Source: Xanthocytophaga agilis | Lineage (GTDB): Bacteria; Bacteroidota; Bacteroidia; Cytophagales; 172606-1 | Assembly (NCBI RefSeq): GCF_030068605.1 | Contig: NZ_JASJOU010000003.1 | Coordinates: 619,664-683,663 of the forward strand | Reading direction: 5' to 3' | DNA: 64,000 nt | Shown: positions 44,886 through 55,005 of the stretch, piece by piece | Layout of the letters: each line of letters opens with the position of its first letter | Numbering within the stretch: the first letter of the stretch is position 1 | Position numbers and translations under genes: made by a program | The notes under the pieces: model-generated | What the model saw: only the letters and a program-made list of their open reading frames with translations | What the model was told of the DNA's origin: nothing | The model's database searches: none

Positions 44886-45096
44886 TAAACCTGGTTGTAT
44901 TCTTTCATTCAATAGGCTGGCACTTGCTATTCGCAGACATATATAGACCTATGTAGTACACAAAAGTAATAGCCAAATGATATAGTCTGTTACATCTTTC
45001 AGACTTTAAAGTTAAACTCTTATTAAAATAAACTCTTAATAAAAAACGCTGGTCCTTATAATGAAAACACCAGTTAATCTTCAACCCAAAACCCAT

Positions 45097-46041
45097 ATGA
45101 TAAACCAAACCATTTTTAAAAACGTGAAAAAAGTAGCTTTTCTGATTGTATTTATCGCTCTTTCCTTAAATACTAATGCTCAGACTGTTCGGGCTTCGGC
45201 AGGACGAGCTGAATTTATAGAAGTAGAAAAGAATGTAAAACTCCACATCACCGATTTAGGCGAAGGCAAACCTGTTGTACTGATTCATGGCTGGCCTTTA
45301 AGTGATGCTATGTATGAATATCAATATGCCGAGTTAATCCAGAAAGGATACCGGGTAATTGGGATTACATTACGTGGATTTGGGCAGTCAGATAAACCAT
45401 ATGGAAAATATAATTATGATGTATTCGCCGATGATATTAAAGTGGTACTTGACAAACTAGGAGTTGAGCATGCCACTATTGGTGGATTTTCCATGGGAGG
45501 TGCTACTGTGATTCATTATGTTGCTAAGTACAATGCTGCCCACATAGATAAAATGGCTTTATTTGGCGCTGCAGCTCCTGTCTGGACAAAAAGAGACGAC
45601 TTTCCGTATGGACTTTGGTCAAAAGAAGATGTTAACGGACTCATCACTCTAAACAATACCAATCGGCCACAACTGCTGGAGAACTTTGGAAAGATTTTCG
45701 CTGCCAATGAAACAACTGTTTCTTCGGGTATGGCAGCCTGGTTAGGTGGAATTAACTGGCAAGCATCCGCTTATGCTATGGGACAATGTCTGGCTACACT
45801 CAGAGATGGTGATTTAAGGCCAGATCTAAAAAAGATCAAAGTACCTACTCTGATTCTGCATGGTACTCAGGACAAAATTTGTTCGTATGATCTGGCAGAG
45901 CAGACACATAAACTTCTGGCTAATTCAAAACTGGTTCCTTTGGAAAAAAGTGGACATGCCTTATTCATTGAGGAACGGGAAAAGTTTAACAGTGAGTTGA
46001 TTAAGTTTCTGGAAAGTCAGGCTGTTGTACATAAAAACTAA
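45097..46041 (+). CDS. Secreted alpha/beta hydrolase, copy 2
   Basis: A 314-residue hydrolase from ATG 45097 (MINQTIFKNVKKVAFLIVF...NTNAQ), which gives a normal signal peptide; ATG 45061 would place 12 residues before it. The catalytic pattern equals that of copy 1: HGWPLSD, GFSMGG (nucleophile Ser), DKICSY and SGHALF. Outside the 170-base identical block the proteins are about half identical. It is exported to the periplasm or beyond, whereas copy 1 stays inside, so the pair may treat one substrate in two compartments. A terminator follows. Confidence 0.87.
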   Translation: MINQTIFKNVKKVAFLIVFIALSLNTNAQTVRASAGRAEFIEVEKNVKLHITDLGEGKPVVLIHGWPLSDAMYEYQYAELIQKGYRVIGITLRGFGQSDKPYGKYNYDVFADDIKVVLDKLGVEHATIGGFSMGGATVIHYVAKYNAAHIDKMALFGAAAPVWTKRDDFPYGLWSKEDVNGLITLNNTNRPQLLENFGKIFAANETTVSSGMAAWLGGINWQASAYAMGQCLATLRDGDLRPDLKKIKVPTLILHGTQDKICSYDLAEQTHKLLANSKLVPLEKSGHALFIEEREKFNSELIKFLESQAVVHKN

Positions 46042-46058
46042 TAAAACACATGCTTGAG

Positions 46059-46087
46059 CAGGTAGGCAAAAGCCTACCTGTTGTTTT
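46059..46087 (+). terminator. Terminator after hydrolase 2
   Basis: CAGGTAGGC (46059-46067) pairs perfectly with GCCTACCTG (46072-46080) across AAAA, followed by TTGTTTTTCT. It separates the hydrolase from the RidA gene 27 bases later. Confidence 0.85.
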
Positions 46088-46113
46088 TCTAAACTAACTT
46101 CTTTCAACCAATC

Positions 46114-46626
46114 ATGAAAAGTATTCTGCTACGGCTTATACTCTTGTTACCTCTTCATTGCCTGGCTCAAGCTCCTGAAGCCAATTTGCAGAAACTAGGT
46201 ATTGAACTGCCTTCCCTACAAACACCTCTGGCTAGTTATGTGGCTGTGGTTAAGGTAGATCATTTACTTTACTTGTCAGGTAAAGGGCCGATTCAGACTA
46301 ATGGACAATATATAAAAGGAAAATTGGGGAAAGATCTTTCTATTGAAAGCGGCTATCAGGCTGCCCGCTTAACGGCAATTAACCAACTAGCAGTTCTGAA
46401 AAATGAGTTAGGGGATCTTCGTCGGGTAAAAAGAATTATCAAAGTGAACGGGTTTGTCAACAGTGAAGGTAGTTTCTATGATCATCCAAAAGTAATGGAT
46501 GGTTTTTTCGATTTACTGGTACAGGTTTTTGGAGAAAAAGGCAAACATGCCCGAACTGCACTGGGTGTAGCTGCTTTGCCCTTAAATATGGCAGTGGAAG
46601 TAGAAATGATTGTAGAGGTAGAATAA
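46114..46626 (+). CDS. RidA/YjgF family protein, secreted
   Basis: A 170-residue protein with a signal peptide (MKSILLRLILLLPLHCLAQ). The rest is the Rid fold: VDHLLYLSGKGPI, ARLTAINQLAVLKNELGD, and the hallmark ARTALGVAALP with the Arg that contacts the substrate acid, then VEVEMIVEVE. Rid proteins usually clear reactive enamines inside the cell. The export signal makes this one unusual, and it is in a group of secreted enzymes (hydrolase, cupin). The true function is open. Confidence 0.85.
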   Translation: MKSILLRLILLLPLHCLAQAPEANLQKLGIELPSLQTPLASYVAVVKVDHLLYLSGKGPIQTNGQYIKGKLGKDLSIESGYQAARLTAINQLAVLKNELGDLRRVKRIIKVNGFVNSEGSFYDHPKVMDGFFDLLVQVFGEKGKHARTALGVAALPLNMAVEVEMIVEVE

Positions 46627-46882
46627 GGCCTTTCCAGTAAGGAAGATAATACATCTTGTACTAGTGCAGGTATTTGCGTTGTAAACGTATATCCAAAACA
46701 GCTTTATATAACCTCCTCCTGTTGTATGATACAGACCTCAAAATGTCCATCTCAGCCTTAGATATTTCGGCCTTGAATAAAATCTGATTGTGAAAAGCAA
46801 AAAGGCAATCTTATTTTGATACCTATTCAAAAGTACTTCATTCTTTTTTAATTTATACGTTAACCTTTTACGAATTACATAA

Positions 46883-47293
46883 ATGAACAAGATAAAAAAT
46901 AGCCTGGCTATGACACTGGTGCTGACTGTACTAACTACACTGATTATTTGCGATTCAGCTCTGGGACAGCAACCTGGCATTAAACGCACAGAGCTTCAAC
47001 GGTATGATCTGAGCCACCCTGGATGGGAAGCTATTCAGGTGCGTATCGACTTTGCTCCGGGAACATCGTTTGCCCGACACAAACATCCCGGTGAAGAGAT
47101 GATCTATGTTCTTGAAGGTACATTGGAATATCAGGTGGAAGGCAAGCCACCTGTGAAGTTGAAGGCTGGTGAGACATTATTTATTCCGGCAGGAACGATC
47201 CATTCGGCCAGGAATGTGGGTAGTGGTAACGGAGCAGAGCTGGCAACCTATATTGTAGAAAAAGGCAAACCTCTGGTGGATCTGGTCAAATAA
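46883..47293 (+). CDS. Secreted cupin domain protein
   Basis: A 136-residue protein with a signal peptide (cleavage near residue 29, SALGQ). The cupin core shows HKHPGEEMIYVLEG with two His and one Glu as metal ligands, and a second motif LFIPAGTIHSARN with the last His. It should bind a metal ion in the periplasm. The catalytic activity, if any, cannot be told. It follows RidA by about 260 bases; both are exported. Confidence 0.87.
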   Translation: MNKIKNSLAMTLVLTVLTTLIICDSALGQQPGIKRTELQRYDLSHPGWEAIQVRIDFAPGTSFARHKHPGEEMIYVLEGTLEYQVEGKPPVKLKAGETLFIPAGTIHSARNVGSGNGAELATYIVEKGKPLVDLVK

Positions 47294-47388
47294 GGGTTCA
47301 GGAGAGTGATATGATGGATAAAGGGCTTTCTAACCTGTCGCTGAAGGTCTGGCTTAGCCTATCCATCCGGATATATGTGTTAGTATAT

Positions 47389-47436
47389 AGCCATTATATA
47401 GTCGTATGGGTCAGATCATATCACTATATAATGGCT
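47389..47436. terminator. Perfect 14-bp inverted repeat between convergent genes
   Basis: AGCCATTATATAGT (47389-47402) is the exact reverse complement of 47423-47436; the 20-base loop has a further TATG/CATA pair. It lies between the convergent cupin and M61 genes, where a two-way terminator is expected. The AT-rich stem is atypical for that. Confidence 0.5.
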
Positions 47437-47565
47437 TTACTTTGGAATAGAATTCAGCTTGGAAAAGCATTGTGAGACGGATCAAAAATTACTCAACGCC
47501 AAATAAACTCCTTACTTTCTGATAGGTATACGTGTGAGTACTCCAAATAAGAGTTTTGCCAACGA

Positions 47566-49383
47566 TCATAAATTTTTGAGCCAGATACTGCGTAAATGTA
47601 GCTGCTCAGGGGTAGGATGTGAGCTAATCTGAAATACATAGTTTTTAATCTCTTCTTGCTCAAGTATCGGACAGACAATCGTTTCTTCTTTATTATTTCT
47701 CCGAATGGTCAGATAGTAAGTCTGTCCGGCTATCCGTTTTTTTAGTTGATCCATTAGACTGTTATAGTACGCTATTCCCTGTGGTGTAGCCAGATCCAAT
47801 GGAATATTATTTAGCTTAACTACCTGATCCTGTACCTGTAATCCAGCCTGCTGTAAAGCTTTACTTAGGTTGGATACAAGTAACTTACCCGCGACAATCT
47901 CAAATTTCACACCTAGAAAAGAAGTCTTCCTACCAGTAGCCAGCGCTGGAATGTAACAAATCCCTAACCTCGAATAGTAGTCTGTGAATGGCAGAGGTTC
48001 TGCATTTCTCACGTAGCGATTTAAAAAATCTGCTATTTCCGGATAGGTCATTTCGACAAGTAAGGTAAAAAATTCATTTTCCGGAAAAGGTTTGTCTCGT
48101 CCATACTTTTTAATTAGTTCGGTGATGACTTCCCGTAACCCTCTTCTGCCTCCGGAGAGTTCCAGTAGACGTATATCCAGTAGCCCAGCCAGCAGTGCGC
48201 CCCGGTTATATACATTCCAACTTTGTTGCTGGCCTTGAGGAAGATAACAAGCCAAACTGATTTTACTCAGACTCATGGTTGTATCCAGGCTTTTGTCTAC
48301 CTCAACCTTTTTTGATAATCTGTTCAGGTATGTATCCAGATCTATCATCTCTCCTCTTAATGGCATCATGTGACTAGCCCATTCGGTTACGCCCTCATAA
48401 AGCCACAGATGTTGGGAAGGTGTAGGGATAACAAAATTAAAGGGGGCAATTACCTCACTATGAATATGAAGAGGAGTTACAATATGCAGAAACTCATGCG
48501 TTGCCAGATAGGTGATCCGTTCGGCAAAGGCGTTTGTAAACATTTCTTCTTTGATCACATAGCCTGAACTATAGTTGTGCTCCCAACCACCACCGTTCTG
48601 ATCCCCAAAATGGAACAGAAAGGTATACCGATTAACGGGTAGCTGCCTGAGAAAATGTCTGGCAGCCTGTAGCATTGTCTCCATACTATGAAGCAATTGA
48701 CCAGCTTGAATCTTTCCCGTCTGTGAATATGCATACAAATCCACCTGTGTACCTGCAACTACTAAAGAAGCTGTAGACAAATTTCCTGCTAAAATGGGAG
48801 AATCAGCCAGATGATCATAATTATGGGCCATATAATACCCCCCTGCATTTTTTTCTAGTGCAGTTCCAACGTTCCAATCGCTTGGGTAGTGTAGTTTCAG
48901 AAGGATGGGAAGAGTCTGCATTCCTGTAGGAAAGCCAAAAACAGCCTGTCCATTTAACAACACATGGTCTTCTTCTAAAGAAGTGCCACACATAGTAAAT
49001 ATCTGGTGATCTGTTACTGGCTTATCCCAGGTTTCTGCTATCGTGTATTGAATTTGACGAACTTTCTCTGGCTGTGACAATTGCCATTGATTGGTCGAAA
49101 GTCGGACAGCCTTCAACTCTCGGCCATCTTTATCAAACGAGTGGAATGAACGAATATATCTCCCCATATCCATAATCTGATACGTGCCCGGAGCCGTTAC
49201 TGCAAATTGATAAATTGCATTGGCTTTTGTTAACCCTTTTACCTGTAAGGTCACCTTAAATAAGTCATCGGCCCTGTCATTCAAATTAACCTCATACACA
49301 AGTGGATGTATTGGTGCGGCAAAGGCAAGGTATAATTTTGAGATAAAAAGGGTAAATAGTAAAACCAAAAAAATATTTTTCAT
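47566..49383 (-). CDS. M61-family metallopeptidase with PDZ domain
   Basis: A 605-residue secreted protein. A signal peptide (about 1-22) is followed by an N-terminal beta domain, a thermolysin-like catalytic domain with HEFLH at 296-300 (zinc ligands His296 and His300) and the third ligand Glu330 (LWLYEGVTEW), and a C-terminal PDZ-like domain at about 480-570 (LGVKFEIVAGKLLVSNLSKALQQAGLQVQDQVVKLN). This is the glycyl aminopeptidase-type M61 architecture. The enzyme acts in the periplasm or outside. It is monocistronic. Confidence 0.9.
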   Translation of the reverse strand: MKNIFLVLLFTLFISKLYLAFAAPIHPLVYEVNLNDRADDLFKVTLQVKGLTKANAIYQFAVTAPGTYQIMDMGRYIRSFHSFDKDGRELKAVRLSTNQWQLSQPEKVRQIQYTIAETWDKPVTDHQIFTMCGTSLEEDHVLLNGQAVFGFPTGMQTLPILLKLHYPSDWNVGTALEKNAGGYYMAHNYDHLADSPILAGNLSTASLVVAGTQVDLYAYSQTGKIQAGQLLHSMETMLQAARHFLRQLPVNRYTFLFHFGDQNGGGWEHNYSSGYVIKEEMFTNAFAERITYLATHEFLHIVTPLHIHSEVIAPFNFVIPTPSQHLWLYEGVTEWASHMMPLRGEMIDLDTYLNRLSKKVEVDKSLDTTMSLSKISLACYLPQGQQQSWNVYNRGALLAGLLDIRLLELSGGRRGLREVITELIKKYGRDKPFPENEFFTLLVEMTYPEIADFLNRYVRNAEPLPFTDYYSRLGICYIPALATGRKTSFLGVKFEIVAGKLLVSNLSKALQQAGLQVQDQVVKLNNIPLDLATPQGIAYYNSLMDQLKKRIAGQTYYLTIRRNNKEETIVCPILEQEEIKNYVFQISSHPTPEQLHLRSIWLKNL

Positions 49384-50018
49384 AAGGCTATCATAGAAAT
49401 GCTTTATATAACCTATAGCAACTAGTATAAATAGTAAGCTAAACAGACTGTTTTATGTAGTAGAATAATAAGAAAGCAAAATCAAAGAGAAATCAAGATG
49501 TTAAAAACCTTTAGCTCCTATAATCAACCAGAATGCCAAGATTACTAAAGTCAGGATCTACTTTTGTTTTCTTTTAAAAAGCTATAAATGGATGTATTAG
49601 GGATGTATTGATTGACTAAATATTAATGCTTTTAAAATAAATGATTGGAGAAATCCAAAAAACTCCGATATTTTCGGACTTTAATACGAATCCATCAGAG
49701 TTTGTTGGAGTCTACTGTTTTTTTTCCAAATCAATACTTTTTGCTGACTCTCATAAAGTGCATTCCGAATAAGGGCTAAGTGTGCAGGTTTACTAGTTTT
49801 TCGCAGAGAGTGATAGCAGTTGCTCTCTCTTATGATTTTCAAAAGTTCAGTATGTTTTTAAGGTATTGCTTTTGATGTGGATACATGGATAACAAAATTC
49901 TTTTTGAAAATAAAAACCAATGTATTCGTATTCATTCAAACCTTTCCCTGTTTGTATACTTGAGAAAATTCAAATCCAAACTTCCTTCTAGTAATATTCC
50001 AATGATTTTAGTTTATCC
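49384..50018. other. Intergenic with the shared CTCCGATATTTTCGGA motif
   Basis: Some 635 AT-rich bases between divergent genes. At 49663-49678 lies the same 16-base motif as in the hairpin at 43759-43805. Promoters for the M61 gene and the TPR kinase should be here. No gene was seen. Confidence 0.4.
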
Positions 50019-52181
50019 ATGAACTCTTATTTTTCCACCATTTGTCTGTTTCTCGCAGGGATGCTATCTATTTTCCTTATACAGGTAAATTTCTTTATAC
50101 TATTAAAACCTGTAGCCTCAAGCCAGACTTTAACCGCTAGCCTAAGGCGAAGTCACGCACAAAGAAAAACCGATCCACATCCAGTTCAGAAGCACTCTCT
50201 CAGAAGCGAAAATCAGGTACGTAAATTAGAACAGTTTAACGCGAATCAAACAGCAGAGGCCTTTCAGAAAAAAGGTAATATCTATGCGAACTCAGGTGTG
50301 GAGTTAAACTCAAAAATTAAATATTACAGGCAGGCATTTGTTTTCTATCGGAAGGCAGGTAACACAGAAAAGCAAGCCAGTACATTACAAGCAATTGCAG
50401 CAATGCACCATCAGCAAGGAAATCATAAACTGGCAATTGCAGAGCTAGAGCATACGCTTACCCTCTTTCGCTCTATCCATCACAGCTCTGTTCACCCGAC
50501 ATACGCTTTGCTTTCGGGTGTATACAGAACATTAGGAAATTATCCGGAGGCCTTACGGTATGGATTAGCTGCCTTGGAAAATTCCTTGCAGACAAAGGAT
50601 ACTACACGCCTCTCTTTTTATTACATCCAGCTAGGCTATTTGTATCACGATCTAAAGCAACCGGATGAGGCTTTACAAAGTTGTGAAAAAGCACTCCTAC
50701 ATGTTCAGAAGTCCAACAGAGAGTCGGATGTATTCAATACATTATCGTTGGCTGTCAATGTTCTGCTGGAAGAGCAAAAATCAAAAGATGCCCTGCTGTA
50801 TATTGAGAAGATTACCAAAGATACACCACCAGCTTCCCTCAAAAGTGTTGCAATGGTTACTCTTTTCAAAGCACAGTGTTATAGTGCTTTGAAATAGTAT
50901 TTAGTAGCCAGAAAATATATTCTATTAGCTGAGCAGTATTTACAGGAAATAGACAAAAGTAAAGATCCTGTTTTTTTTAATGATTCTTACAAAATGGGAG
51001 TCTACCAGGTGGCTGGTGAATTATATCTGTCTATGCAAGAATACACAAAGTCCAGGTATTATTTCACTAAAATGGTTCAGGTCAATGCGCAGGTTAACTA
51101 CTTAAACGAAGCTGTACTTCATCAGCTATTATTATTTAAGCTGGATTCTACCCAGGGCAATTTTAAAGAAGCACTCAGACACTACCAGCACTATAAACTG
51201 TTAAATGATTCTATCTTTAACGAAGCGAAAAGCAAACAGATTGCCAGTCTGCAGATTCAATATGAAACCCAGGCAAAGGTGCAGCACATCGAATTGTTGA
51301 CCAAAAAGAATGAAATACAGCAGGCCATGCTAAAGCAGAAAGACTTTCAGCAAGCCGTTTTTATTATTGGCTCACTCCTTTTACTTCTCTTGCTTGTACT
51401 TGTCTATAGCCGTTATCATATCAAGCAGCAAAGTAATAAACTTCTGGAGAGCAAACAACAAGAAATCAATCAGAAAAACGAGTCGCTGAGCCAGCTTCTG
51501 GCCGAAAAAGAAAGTTTACTGATCAATAAAGATGAGTTACTGGAAGAAAAAGAATGGTTGCTGAAAGAAATACACCACCGAGTAAAAAACAACCTGCAGA
51601 TAGTAATGAGTCTGCTCAACTCCCAAGCGGCCTATCTGGAAGATGATAAAGCGTTATCTGCCATTGTAGATAGTCAGCATCGGGTACGTGCTATGTCACT
51701 TATTCACCAGAAGCTCTATCAGTCTGATAAAATTGCTACAATAGCTATGGAGGAGTATATAAAGGAACTTGTAGAGAATCTGGGTGATTCGTATAGCCTG
51801 CATGGACGTATCCGGTTTCGGTTAGAAATTATCCCCATCGAAGTGGATGTAGTTATTGCGGTTCCCTTGGGCTTGCTGATAAACGAAGCAGTTACCAATT
51901 GCCTTAAATATGCCTTTCCTCAGGATAGAGAGGGTATAGTTTATCTTTCTTTACGTGCGGTTAGCCCGTCAAATTATCTGCTTACTCTTGCTGATAATGG
52001 AGTTGGTCTGGTAAATACTGCCGATATCTTTCCTACTCGCTCTCTGGGCATGAAGCTAATGAAAGGTTTAAGCAAACAGTTAGGCGGAATCCTTACTCTT
52101 GAAAATACAGACGGTTTAAAAATTAGTGTACTCTTCACCCATTCTTCACTCTCGCATTCCTATGGCATCCAGGCAAAATAA
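50019..52181 (+). pseudogene. TPR histidine kinase (HisKA_2) with one amber stop
   Basis: Two stretches, 50019-50897 and 50994-52181, are in one frame, parted only by TAG at 50895-50897. The codons after it (YLVARKYILLAEQYLQEID...) continue the TPR pattern without a break. The whole is 720 residues: N-terminal signal anchor, about eight TPR units (about 85-410), a helix-rich linker, a transmembrane helix at about 447-463, then HisKA_2 (KEIHHRVKNNLQIVMSLL; active His about 519) and a HATPase (LLINEAVTNCLKYAF, DNGVGL). Only this codon is damaged, so decay is recent, or the codon is a sequencing error or is read through. A sigma-54 response regulator overlaps its end by 20 bases. Confidence 0.85.
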
Positions 52182-54177
52182 AACAGACTTTTCTTTATTG
52201 GCTACTCATATAGGACGGAATGTTCTCATTGTGGAAGATGAATTTGTAGTAGCCAATGATCTGGAGATTATCCTCGAAAAAGCGGAATATCAGGTTACCG
52301 GAATTGCATCTTCGGTACAAGAAGCCGTGGAGCTGATTGCCACACAGAAACCCGATGTTGTCTTACTTGATATTGTATTGCAAGGACAGCAAACAGGAAT
52401 TGATTTAGCTGCGCAACTGAGTATGATGAGTATCCCTTTTATTTATCTTTCTGCCAACTCCAACCAAAGCATAGTAGAGGCAGCTAAAGCCACCCATCCG
52501 TATGGATTTCTGGTGAAGCCTTTTCGTGAAAAAGATGTATTAATAACTCTACAGATGGCTCTTTACCGGCATGCACACAGTGTGGAAACGTATCTGCGTA
52601 AGGAACAGACGCTCCAAATTGCTCTTTCCGATACCTTTTCTTTATCAGGCGAATGGAAACAGAAATTTCTGCAGGCTGCCCAACTCTTCCAGACATTCAT
52701 TCCCTTTGATTTTCTACTGGCCGGGATAATCACTGATCAGGAAGCCTACCCGTTAAGTGGTTTCTTCCGAATCGGTTTTGAAGAATATCAGTGCATAGGT
52801 ATGAGTGAGCTATCCCAAATGAGCGGATTTTCTCTGGAGAAAATTAACGCTCTGTTGGCTAGCTACCCCCACATGGCCGCTGGCCTGTATAACGGAGATG
52901 CTTTCAGGGCACTAAGCCAAAGCTGCTCCTTTACTCAACTACTGGCCAAAACATTCCGACTGGAATCAAATCTGATACTGCCCTTGCAACTGACTCAGAG
53001 AGGCATTTTTATCTTCTCTTTCTTTAGCCGTCAAGCCCATGTATTCAGTTCCGGACATCTTTCTTTACTCGAACACTTAAAAAATCCATTAACACTTACA
53101 CTGGATCGCTTACTAGCCTTTGAGCAGATAGAAAAGCTAAAAGAAAAACTGGAACAGGAAAATCACTATTTACAGGAACAGGTAAAAACTTCTGCCAATT
53201 TTGAGGAGATGGTAGGAGCAAGCCACTCTCTGCGTTCGGTATTCGATCAGGTTACACAAGTGGCTTGTACCGATACGTCGGTGCTGATTCTGGGAGAAAG
53301 CGGCACCGGAAAAGAACTGATTGCCCGTTCTATTCACAATCTATCTTCACGTAAAAGCAAGTTACTGGTGAAAGTAAATTGCGCAGCTCTGCCAGCTCAC
53401 CTAATTGAATCAGAGTTGTTTGGACATGAGAAAGGCGCGTTTACCGGTGCTATTGATAAGCGGATCGGTAAGTTTGAACTAGCCCATCAGGGAAGCATCT
53501 TTCTGGATGAAATTGGAGAAATGCCTCTGGAACTACAGGCCAAGCTACTACGGGTATTACAAGAAAAAGAAATAGAACGTCTGGGAGGAAGAGGTCCCAT
53601 TAAAACTGATGTACGAATCATTGCGGCAACCAACCGCAATCTTGAAAAAGAAGTAGCAGAAGGTCGGTTCCGGCTGGATCTATATTATCGTCTGAATGTA
53701 TTTCCTATAGCATTGCCTGCTCTCCGCGACCGGAGCGAGGATATCCCTTTATTAGCCAGCTTTTTTGCTCAGAAGCTTTGTAAGAAAATTGGTAAACAAT
53801 TCTATGGAATCACAGAAAAGGCAATGGGTGAACTTTTACACTATCAATGGCCGGGAAATATTCGGGAACTGGAAAATATAATTGAACAGGCAGTTATCAT
53901 CAATGACGGACAAAGCCCATTAGACCTGGGACGTCCACTGATCAATAAGATCTCCATTCCTGAGCAGGGCATATTACCTGCTTTTGGGGCGCCTAAGACC
54001 CTATCTGATGTAAAGCTGTTGCAGCAGGAAACAGAAAGAGAGTATATTTTATCTGTTCTCAAGAAAACTAACGGCCGTATACGTGGGAAAAACGGAGCGG
54101 TTGAACTACTCAACTTAAAACCAACCACGCTGGAATCACGTATGGAAAAACTGGGTATCCGTAAAGTAGACATCTGA
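52162..54177 (+). CDS. Sigma-54-dependent response regulator (NtrC-like)
   Basis: A 671-residue regulator from ATG 52162 (MASRQNKTDFSLL), overlapping the kinase end. A receiver (about 19-135) has Asp70 as phospho-acceptor (VVLLDIVLQ) and Lys119 (LVKPF). Residues about 165-320 form a GAF-like middle domain. The AAA+ domain has Walker A GESGTGKE at 378-385, the sigma-54 contact loop GAFTGA at 425-430, and Walker B IFLDEIG at 446-452. The C-terminal HTH (KKTNGRIRGKNGAVELLNLKP...LEKLGIRK type) resembles Fis. It activates sigma-54 promoters on phosphorylation by the linked TPR kinase, which is broken here. Confidence 0.92.
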   Translation: MASRQNKTDFSLLATHIGRNVLIVEDEFVVANDLEIILEKAEYQVTGIASSVQEAVELIATQKPDVVLLDIVLQGQQTGIDLAAQLSMMSIPFIYLSANSNQSIVEAAKATHPYGFLVKPFREKDVLITLQMALYRHAHSVETYLRKEQTLQIALSDTFSLSGEWKQKFLQAAQLFQTFIPFDFLLAGIITDQEAYPLSGFFRIGFEEYQCIGMSELSQMSGFSLEKINALLASYPHMAAGLYNGDAFRALSQSCSFTQLLAKTFRLESNLILPLQLTQRGIFIFSFFSRQAHVFSSGHLSLLEHLKNPLTLTLDRLLAFEQIEKLKEKLEQENHYLQEQVKTSANFEEMVGASHSLRSVFDQVTQVACTDTSVLILGESGTGKELIARSIHNLSSRKSKLLVKVNCAALPAHLIESELFGHEKGAFTGAIDKRIGKFELAHQGSIFLDEIGEMPLELQAKLLRVLQEKEIERLGGRGPIKTDVRIIAATNRNLEKEVAEGRFRLDLYYRLNVFPIALPALRDRSEDIPLLASFFAQKLCKKIGKQFYGITEKAMGELLHYQWPGNIRELENIIEQAVIINDGQSPLDLGRPLINKISIPEQGILPAFGAPKTLSDVKLLQQETEREYILSVLKKTNGRIRGKNGAVELLNLKPTTLESRMEKLGIRKVDI

Positions 54178-54600
54178 GGCTTTCATTAAATGAATTATCC
54201 AATTTAATTTGAAGGATTTACTCAAAATGGTGATTGAGTAAAAAGCATTCAATTCTCTATCAATCAGTGAGCTATCTCTTTTAAAATCAACTCATGCCGT
54301 TGGCTTGACAGGTTTTGAACCAGATTTTTAATGGAGGCCAAAATATGCTTATACTTCTTTGGTTTTATTAGCCTATTCTCATTGAAAAAATCCCAACCTG
54401 TACGTTGTTGAAGGATTTACTTCTTCCTATCGACAAAAATAGGGAGCGAATCAAAACAAAAGCAGTCATTCTTCAATTTAAGTCAAAAAATTGGCTAACA
54501 GCTAGTATAACTAGCAATAAGGGTGTACGATGTTATAGAATAAGATAGAATTTGCCCGCAGTCTAAAAAATTAAAAGGTCTTTATCTAAAATAAGTCAAA
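54178..54600. other. Intergenic, nothing recognised
   Basis: About 420 bases between the regulator and a family A gene. GAAGGATTTACT occurs twice (about 54211 and 54409), too little to call a repeat. No terminator-like hairpin with a T-run is clear. Confidence 0.4.
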
Positions 54601-54915
54601 ATGTTACTGGATACTAATAACCATAGCACAAAGCTCTTTATAAAAGAGCTACTTAGAAAAATTGAGAGTATTGAAGTGAGAGAGACAGATCCCGAAGGTA
54701 TGTTGGAGATTATTGAAAATGTACAGATCCTAATTGAAACGAATGATCAGGAAGCTATAAGAGATAGATTTTTATATGATCTTTCAAAGATAAAAGAGAA
54801 GATGGTATACTATCAGAATAATCCAACCATACATAGTAATCTAATAGATATAACAAATCCAGTATATGTAATCCTTGAATTATTTATGTCCAGATTTCTT
54901 AGTAAAGAAGTGTAG
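54601..54915 (+). CDS. Family A small helical protein, copy 4
   Basis: A 104-residue acidic helical protein without export signal. It is the closest relative of copy 1 (18412-18720), 36 kb away: KELLRKIESIEVRETDPEGM against EAILTEIESIETGTIDSDSM, LSKIKEKMVYYQNN against LSRTKEKMLNYQKS, and DITNPVYVILELFM against EITSSAYVTIEAFL. A decayed copy follows directly (55006-55312). The neighbouring operon is a sensor kinase and sigma-54 regulator, whereas copies 1-3 neighbour an RsbR-like protein. That both loci hold stress-signalling genes hints at a role there, but this is inference. Confidence 0.75.
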   Translation: MLLDTNNHSTKLFIKELLRKIESIEVRETDPEGMLEIIENVQILIETNDQEAIRDRFLYDLSKIKEKMVYYQNNPTIHSNLIDITNPVYVILELFMSRFLSKEV

Positions 54916-55005
54916 TATCTCGCTATTTTCCAATTTAGGTATAAAGGCCTAGAAGCAAGATTATATCAATAACCTGCCAACTAATTGTACCAATAAAACT
55001 CTCAT

